Under the pieces are notes generated by a model that was given only the letters and a program-made list of their open reading frames with translations, was not told the DNA's origin and did no database searches. Shown here one piece after another: positions 10,778 through 22,600 of a stretch of 64,000 bases of DNA. The stretch is from Piliocolobus tephrosceles (taxonomy: Eukaryota > Chordata > Mammalia > Primates > Cercopithecidae). Both the position numbers and the translations under genes were made by a program. The stretch is from assembly GCF_002776525.5 (NCBI RefSeq), contig NC_045441.1, positions 67,771,467 to 67,835,466 on the forward strand, read 5' to 3'. Position 1 is the first letter of the stretch, and every line of letters begins with the position of its first letter.

Positions 10778-11819
10778 AAAGTAGTACCCTGGCGAAGGTC
10801 CAACAGTCATTCTAGATTGTTGGTTGGCATGGAGCTGCTATAATCGCAACGCCATTTATTTGAAGCTTCTTCCCCCAACCCCTTGGCTGGAATGCATAAG
10901 AAAAAACAAAACTTTCCATAAGCCTTGAAGTCAGTAACAGATTCATCATTCTTTCATGAGGAGGTCTGGTTGTTTGAGCAATCAATGCAAGTAGGAAAAC
11001 ACTTTCAAAATAAATACATTTTATTATTGCCCTGAACTCAAGACTTTGGCCTAGGCGTAAGGGTGGTTAAAAAAAAATACAGTAAATGAATCTGAGAGTC
11101 AAACTTTTATAAATACTTATCAAGTTTTTTTCATCTTTTCCTTTGGGGCATTCAAATAATCAAGTGAAAAAAATCAGCCTATTCAAAGTAAACAAGCAAA
11201 GATAGAGAGGTTAGAAGCCTTTATACACCAATCAAAAATACATCTAATTTTTTCTGAAGCATTTGGGATTCCTTCTAATTTTAAATGTACTTCTTAAAGT
11301 GCAGTGTTATTAATGTAGAATGTTCTACATAATGGTAATCATAATTTTAAATTATCTTTATTGTAACTTATCCATCAGTTTAAAAATACACACAAGCATG
11401 TGTGATTTACCACAAGTTTTAAACCAGGCATGCAGATCAAACCAAATATTGGATCAGGTGTGCAGACCACCCAAAAATGGAACCGAAAGAATACTCACCA
11501 GAAGGACAGTGCTCTTAAATCAGGAAAGACTTAAATCAGGAAACACAAAAACTATTTTGTAGGCCCAGAAGGGCAGCCTTATCCAGACTAGATCCTGAAT
11601 AAGGTCCAGGAGCCCTACCAAAAATAGGAATTAATAAGGTATAATATTAGGGTTATGCTGACTTCATTAAGTGAGTTGCTATGCATTCATCTCTCCTCTA
11701 TTTTCTGATTGAGTTCTTGAAATTATTTCCTTAATATCTGACAGAATTCCATAGTAACCCATCTGGGTCTGAATTATAGAAAGGTTTTTAATAATGAGTT
11801 TAATGGCATTAATATATAA
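10778..11819. other. AT-rich noncoding DNA, no gene seen
   Basis: No supported gene. A short direct repeat CTTAAATCAGGAAA occurs twice near 11513-11541. Open frames are at most 80 codons and without domains. Confidence 0.5.
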
Positions 11820-11950
11820 AGTTTCCTCATCTATTAAATTGGGACAATAGTAGTATACCCCTTTTGTAGGTTTTTAGTCAAAATTGGTTGCTTTAATATT
11901 TTTTGAGTTTCTATAATGCCTGGCACATAGAAAGGATCAGGAGACAACCA
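11820..11950 (-). mobile_element. MIR SINE fragment, antisense
   Basis: TTTCCTCATCTATTAAATTGGGA followed about 80 bases later by AATGCCTGGCACATAGAAAGG is the antisense reading of the MIR core. It is strongly diverged, as expected for this ancient family. Confidence 0.6.
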
Positions 11951-12023
11951 AGAAATAAAGCTTCTATTAGTATTTTAATGCTTTCCATTCAAGATGTGAT
12001 GCATGTAAATATTTTTAAAAATT

Positions 12024-12340
12024 GGCCGGCATGGTGGCTCATACTGTAATCCCAAGCTTTGGGAGCCTGAGGCAGGTGGATCATTTGAGGTCAAGAGTTC
12101 AAGATCAGCTTGGCCAACATGGTGAGACCCTGTCTATACTGAAAATACAAAAATTAGCCTGGAGTGGTGGTAGGCACCAGTAATCCAGCTACTTGGGAGG
12201 CTGAGGTAGGAGAATCACAGGAGACTTGCTTAAACCTGGGAGGCAGAGGTTGCACTGAGACAACGATCAGGCCACTGTACTTCAGCCTGGGCGACAGAGT
12301 GAGACTCCGTCTCAAAAAAAAAAAAAAAAAAAAAAAAAAA
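12024..12340 (+). mobile_element. AluS/J element
   Basis: It is a full-length dimeric Alu from GGCCGGCATGGTGGCTCA to a 27-A tail. It is well diverged (about one change per ten bases in places), suggesting an older S or J subfamily. It faces the Alu at 12361-12660 tail to tail, 20 bases apart. Confidence 0.93.
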
Positions 12341-12360
12341 CTCATGTTACATGGATTGAT

Positions 12361-12660
12361 TATATATATATATTTTTTTCTAGATGGAGTCATGCTCTGT
12401 CACCACACTGGAGCACAGTGGCACAATCTCGGCTCATTGCAGCTTCCGCCTCCCAGGTTCGTGATTCTCCAGCCTCAGCCTCCCAAGTAGCTGAGATTAC
12501 AGGGGTGTGTCACCACACCCAGCTAATTTTTGTATTTTTTAGTAGAGATGGGCTTTCACCATGTTGGTCATGCTGGTCTCAAACTCCTGACCTCAGGTGA
12601 TCCACCCACCTTGGCCTCCCAAAGTGCTGGGATTACAGGAATGAGTTACCGCGCCCAGCC
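12361..12660 (-). mobile_element. AluS element, inverted partner of the preceding Alu
   Basis: It is a full-length Alu on the minus strand, with its tail region rich in (TA)n and T at 12361-12377. An imperfect target-site duplication CATGGATTGAT / CATAGATTGAT lies at 12350-12360 and 12661-12671. Confidence 0.92.
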
Positions 12661-12671
12661 CATAGATTGAT

Positions 12672-13320
12672 ATACTTTTTAAGATACTGCATTTCTCATG
12701 TCATTTGATCCTTGTCATTATATATGATTTAGCACAAGGATATCCCCATAATATGGTCTCTGTTAGTTGAAGATTTATAGCGTATCTAATACTTATTTTT
12801 ATGAAACATTAATATGAAATTCCTGGGTTAGAAGATGTGAACATATTTACACTTTTCATATGAATCATTAAATTGCTTACTCAAAAGTTGCCCCCTTTAC
12901 CAAAATTTTTTACAGAAAACTCTTTCCAATGCTGGATTCTAATATAATTTTCACTATTGCCTATTTCATCAGTAAACTAAACTTTTTTAATTTTTAAATT
13001 ACTAAACATAAGTGATATAGAACATTTTCCTCTTCTGCCACTATAATTGTGAATTATTTTTTCATTTAATTTTCCAATTTTCATATTTGTGAATTTTTGT
13101 ACATGTTTATTCAGATGTTTACAAATATGTTAGAGTTTTACATATTCATTTTTATACTCTAAGTTTATCATTTACTATTGGTTTTGTGTTTTTAACATAC
13201 TGAAGTGTCCCCTCCCAGGTTTATCAAAGCAATTAATTATTACTTCATGATTTCTTTTTCCTTTATGTTTCAAAACTTATGTATTCTTACTTAAATCCAA
13301 CATCCAATTGTATTATTATT
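12672..13320. other. AT-rich noncoding DNA
   Basis: Very AT-rich, with no gene or recognisable repeat. Confidence 0.5.
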
Positions 13321-13604
13321 ATTTTTTTTTAAGACGAGGCTCACTCTGTTGCCAGGCTGGAGTGCAGTGGCACGGTCTCACTGCAACCTCCAAACTCCCT
13401 GGTTCAAGTGATTCTCCTGCCTCAGTCTCCCAAATAGCTGGGATTACAGGCACATACCACCATGCCCAGCTAATTTTTGTATTTTTAATAGAGACGGGGT
13501 TTCACCATGTTGGCCAGGATGGTCTCCATCTCCTGACCTCGTGGTCCACCCACCTCAGGCTCCCAAAGTCCTGGGATTACAGGTGTGCGCCACCGTGCCT
13601 AGCC
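13321..13604 (-). mobile_element. AluS element
   Basis: It is an Alu on the minus strand from an 11-T tail to the 5' end at AGCC (13601-13604). It has small internal losses, including in the TGCAACCTCC region. Confidence 0.92.
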
Positions 13605-13709
13605 ATATTTTCTTCTATTTTTATTGTATACTATTTTTTAATCATATAATTATTCAGTCCACTTGAGATTTAGATTTATGATAAAAAGAAAAAAATAAAA
13701 CATTTTATC

Positions 13710-13740
13710 TTTCCTCACCTATTATTAATAGGTGAGGAAA
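13710..13740. repeat. Perfect 31-nt inverted repeat (15-bp arms, 1-nt loop)
   Basis: TTTCCTCACCTATTA (13710-13724) is the exact reverse complement of 13726-13740. Its right arm is the start of the MIR that follows, so the left arm looks like a templated local inversion of MIR sequence. Confidence 0.95.
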
Positions 13741-13865
13741 TTGATTCCCAGAGAATTTACCTGGCTTAGCCAGGGTCACACAACTAATAAGTAATAGAGC
13801 TGGGATTTTAACTCCTAACTCTCATATTCTAAAACCCATGCCCAATCTTCTGACAGGCATATTGC
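13726..13865 (+). mobile_element. MIR SINE fragment
   Basis: GGTGAGGAAATTGATTCCCA, then AGGGTCACACAACTAATAAG and AGAGCTGGGATTTTAACTCC, match the second half of MIR in sense orientation. Confidence 0.8.
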
Positions 13866-14142
13866 TCAATCACCAATTTTCAATTTTTTGGCCTTACTTT
13901 TGCAGTATAAACTTCGACATGAACATCTAAAGATCCTTTCGTGCTCTAAAATCTATTTACTGTTGTTCATTAATAGACTGTACATCTATGAAACAGACTA
14001 CCCAGGATCTACCAACAGAGAGCAGAGGGAATTAAAAGGTCATAGGCCTTCAGAACAAGTTAGAAAGTATTGTACGTTAAGCTCAGTGTCATAAAAGTAG
14101 TTAAGAGAGGGTCTATTTTTTTCCTAATGGTGTTGAAAAAAA
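13866..14142. other. Noncoding DNA
   Basis: No gene or repeat is recognised. A 68-codon frame (13888-14094) lacks any domain. Confidence 0.45.
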
Positions 14143-14299
14143 ATTTTTTTGAGACAAGGTCTTGCTCTGTAGCCCAGGCTGGAGTGCAGTGGCATGATCT
14201 TGGCTCGATGCAACCTCCACCTCCACCTCCACCTCGCAGGTTCAAGCAGTCCTCCTGCCTGAGTAGCTGGGACCAGTTGTGTGCCACCATACCTGGCTA
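14143..14299 (-). mobile_element. Partial old Alu (3' half)
   Basis: GAGACAAGGTCTTGCTCTGT through GTGCCACCATACCTGGCTAA is the 3' half of an Alu on the minus strand. It contains a small (CCACCT)n expansion at 14214-14235. It is probably AluJ by divergence. Confidence 0.85.
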
Positions 14300-14658
14300 A
14301 AAAAGGTATTTTTAAAATAACACTTGCTATTTATACCAAGAACGTTGTCAGGGTTGTGCTCACAGGGCACCATTAGACCCTTAGCTCACTATCTCTACAA
14401 ATATTAAACTATAATGTCACAAGTTATGCCTAATCCCAAGCAGTTTCTTACCTTGAAAGATCCAATTTAAATTCCATGAACACAAACCCTCCAACTCTGT
14501 AAATATTCTTCTCTAACTCCGTCCTTCTATGACACTATTAAGACTCTACTATGGTGGTGTTCTCCCTTTCTTCAGTGAATTCTAATCTGCTTGGCTTATG
14601 GACAGGTTATCCAGTGGTATTTGGGGGAGTTCAATACTGTCAGAAAACTGTTTTTTAT

Positions 14659-14660
<2 letters not shown>

Positions 14661-14693
<33 letters not shown>

Positions 14694-14742
14694 GTGGAAA
14701 GATTAATCATTTTTTTTTTTTGGGAGAAAACTTTTTTTTTTT

Positions 14743-14775
<33 letters not shown>

Positions 14776-14793
14776 GTAGAAGAGATAATCCAT
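14661..14793. repeat. Broken poly-T tract with stuttered flank, probable sequence error
   Basis: Three T runs (about 32, 12 and 30 bases) are separated by GGTGGAAAGATTAATCAT and GGGAGAAAAC. The first separator (14693-14710) is a near copy of the true right flank GGTAGAAGAGATAATCCAT (14775-14793). This is what mis-joined, slippage-damaged reads across one homopolymer would give. Confidence 0.7.
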
Positions 14794-15837
14794 AGTTTGT
14801 TACGAGGAGAAACTCTTCTGTTCAACTACATTTATTTTTATTTCCACTGGGCTCAGGTCATACATAGATAATATCTGGCTAAAAGGGAGAAGCAATTACC
14901 AATGCTCTGAAAATGCACAATGACAATCTGAAGAGGAAAAGAGAAGAACATTTTATCTATGACTATCTTGAAATCTATGTGCAACTCACAGTCAGTAGCA
15001 AAGTTTTCTCATCAGGTAGATTATTTGTGCCTTTGAAACTACATAAACTGTTTAATTATTGAAAGACATATAAATTAAAGTAATACACCATTCACCCATT
15101 TAATTTGTAAAGAAGATAATGCATAAACACATCCTCCCAAAAGAGGGGACTATCGTTAGCATGATTAAATATTAACACAATGCCAGAAGACTAAAGTAGA
15201 AGATGGATGGGCTTAAAGTAACATAACATAAATACTTTGAATAATAAAATATTTGTAAATACTTACTAAGGGGGTGGACAAAGATGAAGTATAAAAACAG
15301 CAATCTGTCCCAAAGGGAAGGAATATTTTTTCACTAGTGGTTTTTAGAATTGCCAGCACATGGTGATAATGGAAAGCAAGCCAATTTTATCTGGCTTTGA
15401 GTTTTATAATTGCTTTTAGAATCTTTGTGGAAAATTCACAGCTTTGTTGTCTGCACTGGGGCTCAGCAGGATAGTCATAGCCTCATGGATTATATTAATT
15501 TTAGTATTACTTATGGTTAATATTTTAAATTTTTTAAATTTAGAAACTGTTGTCCTGAGCAGTTAAAAAATTGCTATAATAAATAAGTTGATTTAATCAT
15601 TTAAGATTATGATGCAAAGTTGATTTATAAAATATTACCAAATTATAGCTGTATGGGTTCTCAGAAAATATAGATTCATACATACATAGATATACACATG
15701 TTAGGGTTCAACAGGCAAAGTATAAACCACAGGCATTTCTTTAATATGATAGAAGATACTCAGAAGTAGTCCATGAGTTACTCAGCATTGGGCTTTGGGT
15801 ATGGGATAAAAAAGAAAGGTTGGATTACTGATTTACC
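14794..15837. other. AT-rich noncoding DNA
   Basis: No gene or clear repeat seen. Confidence 0.5.
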
Positions 15838-16080
15838 ATTAACATAATACATAACATTTAGTAAATATTTGCCATGTTCTGGACATTACTAAGCCTCTTT
15901 CATGGGTTATCACGTTCTAATGTCTTCACAACCCACTGAAGAAAGAATACAATCATTCTCCAAGAAGTATAGTAAGTTGTTGAAGATCATACTGGTAGAA
16001 TATAGTGGATCTCTTGCTTAGCCCCAGGAGTTTAACTACAAAGTCATTGCCCCTAACTGCTACACTGCACTGCTCCTCAG
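15838..16080 (+). mobile_element. MIR SINE, nearly full length
   Basis: ACATTTAGTAAATATTTGCC, ATGGGTTATCACGTTCTAAT, AATCATTCTCCAAGAAGTAT and a tail ending CTAACTGCTACACTGCACTG follow MIR in order (inverted order is excluded). Highly diverged. Confidence 0.7.
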
Positions 16081-16164
16081 TTTAGACGACTCTTCTCACT
16101 AAAGGGTCTAACTTATTATGTGAGAATGTTAATTTTTACATATGTAAAACTTTCTCCATTAGAG

Positions 16165-16970
16165 CAGAGTGGTTGTTCACTCATTCACTAATTCAGTAAT
16201 TATTTACTGAGACCTATTTCTGATTGAAAATGTATTCAAAATACGAAGATGAAGGATAATATTTCCGAAATATGTTAAATGTTATAATGGGTAAATGCTA
16301 TAAGGAAAAGAAAAAAAGGGGAAGAAGCAACTACTGAAAATTCAATGAGATAGCAAAGTCATCAAAAGGAATCAAAGCTTGAGTTGAACCCTGAAGAACA
16401 TATGAACAGTTAAACAGCTGGATGACAGTGAGGAGAAGGAAAAGGGAGGAAGCAACAATTCAGTCAGGAAAACCAGTACAAAGGTGCATGGGAAAGAATA
16501 GAGTTTAGGAGAAGAAAAAGAGCATGCCATTACTATTGGAACACAGAGTAAAGTATTGGGACAGGTAGGCAAAAGCCAGGGTATCAAGAATATTCTATAT
16601 TACCCTGAGTAGTTTAGACTTTATTCTGGAGTGAATAGCAATCCAATGAAAATTTTTCATAAATGGAATGTCACTATCATAACTTCATATTAAAACTTAA
16701 TCCTAGTAACAGTACAGATTTCAGATGGGAACTGGTGAGGTGGAGAGCAGGCTAGATTCAGGAATATCAGTAATGTGACCACAATAATCTAGAAGAAATA
16801 CCAAGTTCATGAACAAAAGTGATGACATGAGGAATAAGAGAAAACAGATGAATAAGATAGGGTAAAATATAAATGGCTTGGGATTTTATTCTAGAAAACA
16901 GTACAGGTTGAGCAGACAAAGAGAGATGTCTGACTGACACTTGAATTTCCAGCTTGGACACCTGAATGGT
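16165..16970 (+). mobile_element. Ancient interspersed repeat, probably LINE-derived, family unassigned
   Basis: The ordered phrases TTCACTCATTCACTAATTCA, AATTATTTACTGAGACCTA, GACTTTATTCTGGAGTGAAT, ATGTCACTATCATAAC and AGCTTGGACACCTGAATGG match a common ancient mammalian repeat (the one reading as a long run about animal-wide conserved phrases such as shared ATTTATTGAG and TTTTATTCT motifs). I think it is L2-type but cannot confirm the family or orientation. Confidence 0.45.
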
Positions 16971-17225
16971 AGTTTAATCCTCTAGAGTGGCTTCACCATA
17001 TTTATAGCCCCTTCATAGGGTCTTATACAATATGCACAACCATAAATCATGATCCAGATGGCATTTTCCATTCTAGAAGGCTGTGTTCTATGTCTTATAC
17101 TCTTTTCCAGGATTTGAGTAGAAGCAAATAAAAGTAGTGACTCTTCTCTCTCTGATAACAGAAATGCATTTCTAAATCTTCCCTTTTTAAAATTCAAATA
17201 AAAATATATCTTTTTAAACCCCAAT

Positions 17226-17585
17226 TGATATGGTTTGACTTTGTCCCCACGCAAATCTCACCTTGAACTGTAGTTCCCATAATCCCCGTGTGTGATGGGA
17301 GGAGCCCGGTGGGAGGTAACTGAATCATGGGGGTGGTTACCCTCATGCTGTTCTCATGATAGTGAATTCTCACAAGATCTGATGGTTTTATCATGGGCTT
17401 TTCACTCACTTTGTTCCCATTTATCTTTGCTGCCACCATGTGAAGAAGGATGTGTTTGCTTTCCCTTTCACCATGATAGTAAGTCTCCTGAGGCCTCCCC
17501 AGCCCTGCGGAATAGTGAGTCAATTAGAACTCTTTTACCCAGTTTCGGAAATGTCTTCATAGCAGCATGATAATAGACTAATACT
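17226..17585 (+). mobile_element. MaLR solo LTR (THE1/MST group, ERVL-MaLR)
   Basis: It begins TGATATGGTTTGACT and ends GACTAATACT, with the MaLR hallmarks AATCATGGGGGTGG and ACAAGATCTGATGGTTTTAT. Candidate 5-bp target duplication is CCAAT (17221-17225) / CTAAT (17586-17590), 4 of 5 matching. No internal region is adjacent, so it is a solo LTR left by LTR-LTR recombination. Confidence 0.93.
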
Positions 17586-17590
17586 CTAAT

Positions 17591-18138
17591 CTCTGCCAAA
17601 ATGACCCTAGATTAGCTCAGAGTAGTGGAACTATATAATGATGAAGCATTTCAGCCAGCAACATTCCACAGAAAACTAGCAGGCAGAGAAAAACTTCCTA
17701 TACCGTGCTGATTACAACTACTTCTCTTTCCCCTCCCCATTCAGGTACAGATATACAATTTTTTTAAATATCTAGGCCTACACACATGTTTTGTTGCTCA
17801 TCATGTAAAAAAAGAAAAGCATTACTAAATGAAGCTTAAAAAATCTGCTAAATATCTGTTCCAGAGAGAAGTATCACTACATACTATTTAGCAAAAGCCC
17901 TTAAAAGTTTGTATTTCTTGCTAAATATATTTTTAAAATTGTTTTACTGGGACTGAAGTCTGCCAGAAACACTTGTATTTATAATGGAAAAGAGAATGTG
18001 CATAATTTCATGCCTTTTTTGATCCCAAGCACAAATCCGCAATCTACAAAACCATAAGATTAGTTGAATAAGCAGTACTCTAAAGAAAGTTTGTAATAAT
18101 TACATACATGTGAAATATTAATAGAGATTTTCTCTGTG
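17591..18138. other. AT-rich noncoding DNA
   Basis: No gene or repeat recognised. Confidence 0.5.
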
Positions 18139-18208
18139 GGTCTCTCGCTCTCTCTCTCAACAATGATTGTCCTAAGTGTCTCTCTCTCTCAACAATGACT
18201 GTCCTAAA
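18139..18208. repeat. Tandem duplication with (CT)n
   Basis: A unit of about 35 bases, CT-repeat followed by CAACAATGATTGTCCTAA, occurs twice (second copy CAACAATGACTGTCCTAA). The copies differ by CT-repeat length and one T/C substitution. Confidence 0.9.
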
Positions 18209-18244
18209 AAGAGCATTAGTCATTGGTTTAGAGAATATATTTGA

Positions 18245-18450
18245 AAATCCAAACTGTCTGTGTTTATATCCCAGTTTTGACTCTTCCTAGCTGATAAACC
18301 TGGAAGAGTTTATTGACTTCCCTGAGCCTCATCTTCCTCAACTAAAAATGGAGATGATAACAGCTTCCAAATGATAGGACTGTCACAAGGATTGAGTGAC
18401 ACCATACATGTAAAGCTGCAAAATGCTGTATAAATACAGCATATGATATC
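18245..18450 (-). mobile_element. MIR SINE, antisense
   Basis: Phrases ATATCCCAGTTTTGACTCTT, CCCTGAGCCTCATCTTCCTC, AAAAATGGAGATGATAACAG and CACAAGGATTGAGTGACA follow the antisense MIR order. Confidence 0.75.
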
Positions 18451-19370
18451 ACAAATATTATATTATTAATCTAAAATTAAATCTAACTAACTGCCATTAC
18501 AAAGTAGCAAGTGTTTTGCATGCCATAAATTCCATAAAATTATGACAGAAGAAAAATTAACCATATTTTTTAGTTCAAAATAACAAAAATCTAACTTTGA
18601 TGGTCAAGAGGATCGTTGACTTCAAAGATGATAAGATCCAGAATCAAAACAATTTCATTCACCAATCTCTATCTCTCTCTCTCTGAATCTCCCCTTCCTT
18701 CCTCTCGTCTCTACTTCCAATGTTTTCCCTTTATATCCTTGACAGGTTCTCTATAGGTTTACTCCAGGGACTTAAAGCTCTATTCAAGAAAGGGAAATGC
18801 CTCACTTGGTGCTGCTTGTGTCACCTGTCCACCTCTGGATTAGTAGCTGTGCCTGGGACAGAGAGGAGATGGAAGCCTCTAATTGTCGAGGAAATGTTAG
18901 ATTAAGTGGGGGTCTTTTGTTTGACAACTCCACCAGATTTACCCAGATCAGTAAAAGGGTGTTCTTAAAAAGAAGGAATGTTTTCTACAAAGGCATGTGA
19001 TGATGCGAGTGCCTAAAGAAAAACTGAAAAGCAAAGATGGAATTTACCCTTTTGTTCAGAGAGCAGCATTAACCAGACTGGTTATCCTGAGACTTTGCCA
19101 AGACTCCTGATGGGTAGCATCAAATTGGCACACTGCACCCTGCTATAAAAATGTACAACTTTGATGTGCTTTGACACTCAATTCAATTAGTGTACTAGCC
19201 TTTCATTTATTTTGCTACTTTTTATATATTCAATTCTAATAACAATCTAGGGATATTTTAGCCAGAAGTATTATATTTTAATGCATGCATATGGAGGGAT
19301 TTAAAAGGCTTTCATAAGTCTGGTGATAAATGCATCTATGTAAGTTTTAGAGCATGTTATGCTTACTAAA
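18451..19370. other. Noncoding DNA
   Basis: No gene seen. A (CT)n tract lies at 18668-18683. Two overlapping plus frames (18720-18905, 18797-19000) have no domain and no splice or promoter context. Confidence 0.45.
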
Positions 19371-19382
19371 AATGAACTATTC

Positions 19383-19679
19383 GGCTGGGCGCAGTGGCTC
19401 ACGCCTATAATCCCAGCACTTTGGAAGGCCAAGGCAGGGGGATCACGAGGTCAGGAGATTGAGACCATCCTTGCCAACACGGTGAAACCCCATCTCTACT
19501 AAAAATACAAAAAATTAGCTGGGCATGATGGTGCATGCCTGTAGTCCCAGCTACTCGGGAGGCTGAGGCAGTAGAATTACTTGAACCCAGGGGGCAGAGG
19601 TTGCAGTGAGCCAAGATTGTGCCACTGCACTCCAGCCTCAGTGACAGAGCAAGACTCCGTCTAAAACAAACAAACAAAA
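19383..19679 (+). mobile_element. AluY/Sc element
   Basis: A full Alu from GGCTGGGCGCAGTGG to a (AAAC)n tail. The target-site duplication is AATGAACTATTC (19371-19382) / AATGAATATTC (19680-19690). Confidence 0.93.
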
Positions 19680-19690
19680 AATGAATATTC

Positions 19691-22600
19691 AATTAAAAAT
19701 TTCAACCACTTGGTCCAAATGATGGATTTATACCAAGGTCAGTGTAAGAAGGTGATGGTTAGAAAATCCTTAGAGAATCTGTTGATATTTAGAAATTTAT
19801 CATCATTTGAAAAACTTGTAATAAATAAATTCAACAAATATTAACTATTTAACATAAACAAGACATTACTAGTAAGTTGTCAAAGGAATTCTGTTTGTCT
19901 TTTCTAGCAGGTTGGTTAATTATTAGGATGAGATGGTTCACTTAATTGACAAATTTATCTCAATTGGTTAAGTTGGGGTCATCTCTGAGGTAATATGGAT
20001 CATGTGTATTAAAACATGAAATGTATTTATTCAAATACTGGTGTTTTATTTACTTGTTTGACTTTAGGCATAAATCTAACTTTGTGAACATTGTTTTGTC
20101 CTTCTATGTGGCAGGAATAAAAAAAAAACACATATGTTACTCTGAGGATGAAGCATGATTATAAGTTAGTACACAGAATTATGATTGATTCTCCTCAGTT
20201 CACATAGCTTAGGCTACACAGGTGGATTCATGAAGCCAAGATATAAGGCATTTTGAAACATGAAGAAATAATAGAACTTTTAGAAACACAATTACTGTTT
20301 GAAAATCAATTTACATTTTAAATAATTCCTTTCTATTTGAATTACACTTCAAGTAATATTTTTCTTTTTCTATTACCTCGCCAATATAAACTAACACAAA
20401 AAGTTTTTACTCCAACTGTGCTTATAAAAGGTAGACAGGATTTTACCTCCCACATGGTTCTAAATTTAACCAATACTTCTCTAACACCAGCAGCAGAAGC
20501 ATATTTTTTATTATGTGAGCCCTTGTAAAATTTTGAAAATGTAACAAACTGTTTCTTCAACAGAAAATTAAATCTAAACATAATACCCTTACTGAATTTC
20601 CTTGGAAACAACTAAATACAAAGACATTGATTTTTCCACATTCTAACTTTATCATATCAAAATGAGTCCACTTCCAAGTTTGCAAATATGTTACTGAAGA
20701 TATTGTAAAATATTTGTGAAATAGTAATATAGACATTCTGAATCTATTTTTTTTCTTTGCTCTAAGAAGCATATTAGCTAGCAATTACTAGTTTCCATGA
20801 GTAAATCCTTTCTTGAAATCAGTCATAAATTCAGTAGGTTAATTCTACCAATGTAAGAGTAGACTAAAACAAAACACGGTATCTATTAAATATTGAGAAT
20901 TTAAAGATGTCTTTTCACCTTTAAACATAAAGTTTTGTCTCCATAGTGGACAACAAGAGAAAGAAGGGAAGAAGTGACTGTCAGGATGTTGAATCTAAGT
21001 GTCCTGAGGCTTTGTTGAGTTTTTTTTGTTGTAACTACAGGTCCTCTGTCCCACCTTCTCACAATCATGAAGTCTTCCAAAAAGATATATGTGCAAGGAA
21101 CAAGTTGAGACAAATGTACATATATTTTTATCATTAACTGAGAGGTTGGTCCTAAAGACCAATATAATTTCCAAGCAAATACAACTAGACTGAAATGAAA
21201 ATCAGTAGAATCTCATCTTTAAAAAGAAGGTGGTCCCAGTTCAACTTGCTAAGCCAGTTGCACAGAATTCCAAGAGAGAATTACAGTATTTGAAAGAAAC
21301 AGTAAAGTTCAAGAAGAGGTTAAAAAAAATCCAGTGGCCCACTACCAAAGAATGCTGAATTTAAGTCTTCTGTTTGTTACACTAACAATCTCCTTGTCTA
21401 ACATGTTTGATCTTGATTGAACCCATCTCTAGTAACACATCTCTTACTTGAGAGTAAAGAGATTTGAGCATTTCATAGTGAAAACATCTGTTTTGATAGT
21501 AATTATTTTGTTAAGTAGTTCAGAATAACAACTAGGTCTAAATCATCAACCAAGAGAAGCATATAAAATTTCTGCTCCTAAAATTTGCAAATGTTTCTAT
21601 CAATTGTGAGGAAATAAATAACATGAGAATGTTTCTTCCTTAGAGGTTTCAATTAATGTTTTGATGTTTCCTCTAAGACATCAGGAAATAAATTAGAAAA
21701 ATATTTTTCTTACATTGTTCTCAGTTTTTTATATGGACTCTCCACTCAGCTGAGAAATCTTCTTTAATCTATGTTGCACGTTAGAATATGTTCATGTATA
21801 ATGGAGACCACAATGAGAATTCCCTGGCTTCCAAATTGATGAATATCATTAAATAAACATGTATTGTTTAAACCTCCTGGGATTTTAGGATTGTTACTCT
21901 GCATAACGTAGCCTATTGTGACTGATATACAGAGAGAAACAAAGAATTAAAAAAGAGTAAAGTCCAATTACCACAGGTTAACATGTTCTGCATTTTTTCA
22001 CCCCACATAAAATTTAAGCCTATTAACCCCTCTCAATAAATCCCTTGATCCTAGTGAGAAATTAAATTTTTACAAAATATAGGGAAACAAACCTTGAAGA
22101 ACTTTTTTTCTATTCTATTAAAACCAGAGGGATCTTATTAAGAGGCCCAGTTGGAGTATGAGTTTCTTCATTATTATTTGAAACCAGGGCTTTCCTCATC
22201 TGGAACTGATCTAACCTTTTAAGCATGTCCAAAGTTACATTATGCAAACTGCAAGCCTAATGTGTTTCAATTTTCCAAAGTTCCATACAGACAAAAGGGA
22301 ACACAAGAAAATCACAGTCCAATACTATGAATTATAGAAAACACAAGCGCATGCCAGAATCAATTGTGATGACTGCAGCATGACTCTCTACAGTCCAAAT
22401 CAACCATTACAGAAAATTCCAAGCTAAAATAGTGTGTCCCCAAACTACTTTTAGTTAGCATAAATCTGGGCTGCCTCTAGGTCTATCTTAAGATAGCATT
22501 TTCTTAAAGAATAACACCATTTTAGTATCTTTTCTCTTAAAATGATATGAAATGAGAGAAACTATAAATACACTGTGTACTAATATTTTATTGGTCTGTC

